Source: Perlucidibaca aquatica
GTDB taxonomy: Bacteria > Pseudomonadota > Gammaproteobacteria > Pseudomonadales > Moraxellaceae
Assembly: GCF_001676655.1 (NCBI RefSeq)
Contig: NZ_LZDB01000002.1
Span: forward strand, 1,054,001 to 1,118,000
Direction: 5' to 3'
Length of the DNA: 64,000 nt
Of this stretch, positions 62,190 to 64,000 are shown piece by piece (position 1 is the first letter of the stretch; each line of letters opens with the position of its first letter). A model generated the notes under the pieces. That model worked only from the letters and a program-made list of their open reading frames with translations, was not told where the DNA came from and searched no databases. A program made the position numbers and the translations under genes.

Positions 62190-62917
62190 GGTGTACGCTC
62201 CTGTGCTGGCTTAACCATAGCAGCAAATAAATCACGACTTTTTAATGGCTTACCCGCAAGAAGAGGCTCTAGCGCCAAGCGATACAGCCACTTTGCTAAA
62301 CGCCTGCGGTCGGGTGTATCCAGCGTGTCTGCGGCAACTGCCATGATATCGCCCCCTAAACAAGCGCCCGATTGCCCATCGCGAGCCGGCAGCCAACCCT
62401 GCTCGGGATAAAACTGATAATACTGGTCTGCGGCCAAAGGCTGCTGAGTGTCTGCCTGATGCGTCTGGCTGGCGACTTGGCCCATGGTGTCGAGCAGCTG
62501 TCGCTCAAAACGGCGCAAGACAGGCTCTATGCCCCTAACCTCCGGCTCGACAAGCTCACTTAACTCGCCAATAGCCCCCGCGTAGGCCACAAAAAGCTCC
62601 GGTTGCGGCAATTCACGGGGCAATAGGCGCACCAGCAGTTCATTCAAATACAGTCCGGAAAACAAGGCGGGGCCGACGAGATTCAAGGCCGGACCTGCAG
62701 CTTCGTGAGCAAGAATTTGCTTGAGTTCGCCGGTGCCTGCCAACTGCACAAAGTAGGGTTGAAACGGGGTTGGCACGACACGGCCCTTGCTCCGCGCTCC
62801 GCGCAACACCGTTCCGACTCGACCCAGCTCAGGCAGTAGCCATTCTGCCAACACGCTGGTTTCGCGATACGCGCGTGCGTGGAGCAAATAGGCAGGCTGC
62901 CAAGCTAGTTCACGCAT
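62186..62917 (-). CDS. recO: DNA repair protein RecO
   Basis: A 243-residue RecF-pathway mediator that anneals strands and loads RecA on SSB-coated DNA. The N-terminal OB fold starts [22 protein letters not shown], with [14 protein letters not shown]. The helical C-terminal part has [22 protein letters not shown]. No zinc cysteines of the Deinococcus type are seen, which is normal for this group. It lies between era (26-base gap) and pdxJ. Confidence 0.96.
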   Translation of the reverse strand: MRELAWQPAYLLHARAYRETSVLAEWLLPELGRVGTVLRGARSKGRVVPTPFQPYFVQLAGTGELKQILAHEAAGPALNLVGPALFSGLYLNELLVRLLPRELPQPELFVAYAGAIGELSELVEPEVRGIEPVLRRFERQLLDTMGQVASQTHQADTQQPLAADQYYQFYPEQGWLPARDGQSGACLGGDIMAVAADTLDTPDRRRLAKWLYRLALEPLLAGKPLKSRDLFAAMVKPAQERTP

Positions 62918-62943
62918 GGCTGCGGAAAGACCTCGGTGGCAAC

Positions 62944-63903
62944 TTAGAGATCACCATAGCCCAAGCTTTTCAGAGCGCGCTCATCATCGGACCAGCCGCC
63001 TTTGACCTTGACCCACAGCGACAACATGATCTTGCTGTCGAACAGTTTCACCATATCGAGACGCGCCTCGGTGCCGATCAGCTTCAATCGCTGGCCGCCA
63101 TCACCAATAACGATTTTCTTCTGACCGTCACGCTCCACCAGAATGCAGGCGGAGATACGCAACAACTTGCCTTCTTTCTTGAACTCTTCAATTTCAACCG
63201 TGATCTCGTAAGGAATTTCTTCACCGAGCTGACGCATGATTTTTTCGCGCACCAGCTCGGCCGCGAGAAAACGCTGCGAACGATCCGTGATCTGATCTTC
63301 ATCGTAGAACGGCGGCGAGAACGGCAGACGTTGGCCCACGGCTTCGTGCAACTTGTCGAGGTTATGGCCCTTCAGTGCCGATACCGGCACCACTTCAACA
63401 AAGGGTAGGCGTTGCGACAACTGCTCGATATGCGGCAGCAAGGCGGCCTTGTCTTCGATGGTATCGACCTTGTTAATGACCAGCAGCACCGGCACATTGA
63501 CCTTTTGCAGCTTGGTCAGCACCAGCTCGTCATCGGGCGACCACTTCAGGCCGTCGACCACGAACAGCACCACATCCACGTCCTTCAGAGCCGAGGTCGC
63601 CGCCTTGTTCATGTAGCGGTTAATCGCCTTGCGCTCTTCGCCATGGATGCCGGGCGTATCTACATATATCGCCTGTACCTTGTCACGCGAGACAATACCC
63701 AGCATGCGATGACGCGTGGTCTGCGGCTTGCGCGAGGTAATCGCCAGCTTCTGCCCGAGGATGTGATTCAGCAGGGTCGACTTGCCGACATTCGGCCGCC
63801 CAACAATGGACACATAGCCACAGCGATAATCGCTGGGCACCGTGTTCGCAGGATCGGCAGCCGAGCCCGAAAAGAATGAGTTGATGATGTCATCGGATGC
63901 CAT
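62944..63903 (-). CDS. era: GTPase Era
   Basis: A 319-residue GTPase needed for 16S rRNA maturation and 30S assembly. G1 is [13 protein letters not shown]3 is DTPGIHGE and G4 is NKVDTIE. The C-terminal KH domain has [18 protein letters not shown] and the GxxG loop IGDGGQRL. The N-terminal about 25 residues are longer than in E. coli (301). The ATG overlaps the 3' end of rnc by 14 bases. Confidence 0.98.
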   Translation of the reverse strand: MASDDIINSFFSGSAADPANTVPSDYRCGYVSIVGRPNVGKSTLLNHILGQKLAITSRKPQTTRHRMLGIVSRDKVQAIYVDTPGIHGEERKAINRYMNKAATSALKDVDVVLFVVDGLKWSPDDELVLTKLQKVNVPVLLVINKVDTIEDKAALLPHIEQLSQRLPFVEVVPVSALKGHNLDKLHEAVGQRLPFSPPFYDEDQITDRSQRFLAAELVREKIMRQLGEEIPYEITVEIEEFKKEGKLLRISACILVERDGQKKIVIGDGGQRLKLIGTEARLDMVKLFDSKIMLSLWVKVKGGWSDDERALKSLGYGDL

Positions 63904-64000
63904 TTTTTTGCCCTGCTCCCAGTTCCAGCACGGCCAGCGCAGCGGCGGCAGCCTGTTGTTCAGCGACGCGTCGGGTGACGCCCTCGCCTTCCGTAATAAT
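63890..64000 (-). CDS. rnc: Ribonuclease III, C-terminal end (partial)
   Basis: The last 36 codons of a gene running off the right edge. The frame reads [21 protein letters not shown], the end of a double-stranded-RNA-binding domain, very like the E. coli RNase III tail (GEGSSRRKAEQ). It ends with TGA at 63890, inside era. The identification also rests on the fixed rnc-era-recO order. Confidence 0.88.
   Translation of the reverse strand: MITEGEGVTRRVAEQQAAAAALAVLELGAGQKNGIR

Noticed and set aside
1-64000. CRISPR arrays, insertion sequences or a prophage
   Set aside because: No regularly spaced repeats, transposase, integrase or phage structural genes were seen on either strand.

Overview
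The window reads as chromosomal DNA of a moderately GC-rich gammaproteobacterium. The evidence is the unbroken minus-strand run rpsB-tsf-pyrH-frr-uppS-cdsA-dxr-rseP-bamA-skp-lpxD-fabZ-lpxA-lpxB-rnhB-dnaE-accA-tilS (51055 down to 30835), the map/glnD/dapC/dapD run facing away from rpsB, and rnc-era-recO-pdxJ at the right end. The accessory genes (flavin monooxygenase, SDR, DUF2505, two fatty-acid-hydroxylase-superfamily proteins, DUF1302) resemble hydrophobic-substrate degraders such as Nevskiales. That placement is inference and weak.

Layout. 1-3.7 kb is a DNA-damage module: umuD with a perfect CTGT-N8-ACAG LexA box over its start codon, umuC, a DUF3024-type protein, and a GIY-YIG (Cho/UvrC-like) nuclease fused to an exonuclease-like domain that has lost its acidic residues. 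A tRNA-Lys(UUU) with its own promoter and terminator follows, then a lone membrane-anchored FAD oxidoreductase (4.1-5.8 kb). 5.8-12.8 kb is a minus-strand heavy-metal RND efflux operon (CzcI-like, TolC-type channel, adaptor, pump) ending in a GDT1/UPF0016 cation transporter. 12.9-15.2 kb encodes a large M19-dipeptidase-like lipoprotein, followed by an AT-rich palindromic spacer and a compact SRAP-like protein with Cys2. 15.9-25.8 kb is a lipid or hydrophobic-compound oxidation cluster: sterol-desaturase-type protein, TetR, BVMO-SDR-DUF2505 operon, alpha/beta hydrolase, second sterol-desaturase-type protein, DUF1302 outer-membrane protein and an AraC-type regulator. 25.8-30.7 kb holds a divergent PhzF-like protein with an unknown partner, a cold-shock protein, and an orphan MASE1-CHASE-PAS histidine kinase with AT-richer composition.

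The core envelope, lipid A and translation supercluster runs from 30.8 to 51.2 kb, with a recognisable rpsB promoter, a leader hairpin and stacked terminator-like hairpins between rpsB and tsf. From 51.3 kb on the plus strand come map, glnD, dapC, dapD, cysD, cysN and a YffB-like ArsC protein. CysN carries a C-terminal tail that looks like a collapsed APS kinase. The last segment holds a YqhA-like membrane protein, a SIMPL protein, a DUF6882-like protein, then pdxJ, recO, era and the 3' end of rnc.

The core genes are ordinary. The items most worth a second look are the SOS module with its dead-exonuclease/GIY-YIG fusion, the compact SRAP-like protein, the hydrophobic-substrate cluster, the vestigial APS kinase tail, and the RND operon coupled to GDT1. 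No CRISPR array, insertion sequence, integrase or complete prophage was seen.
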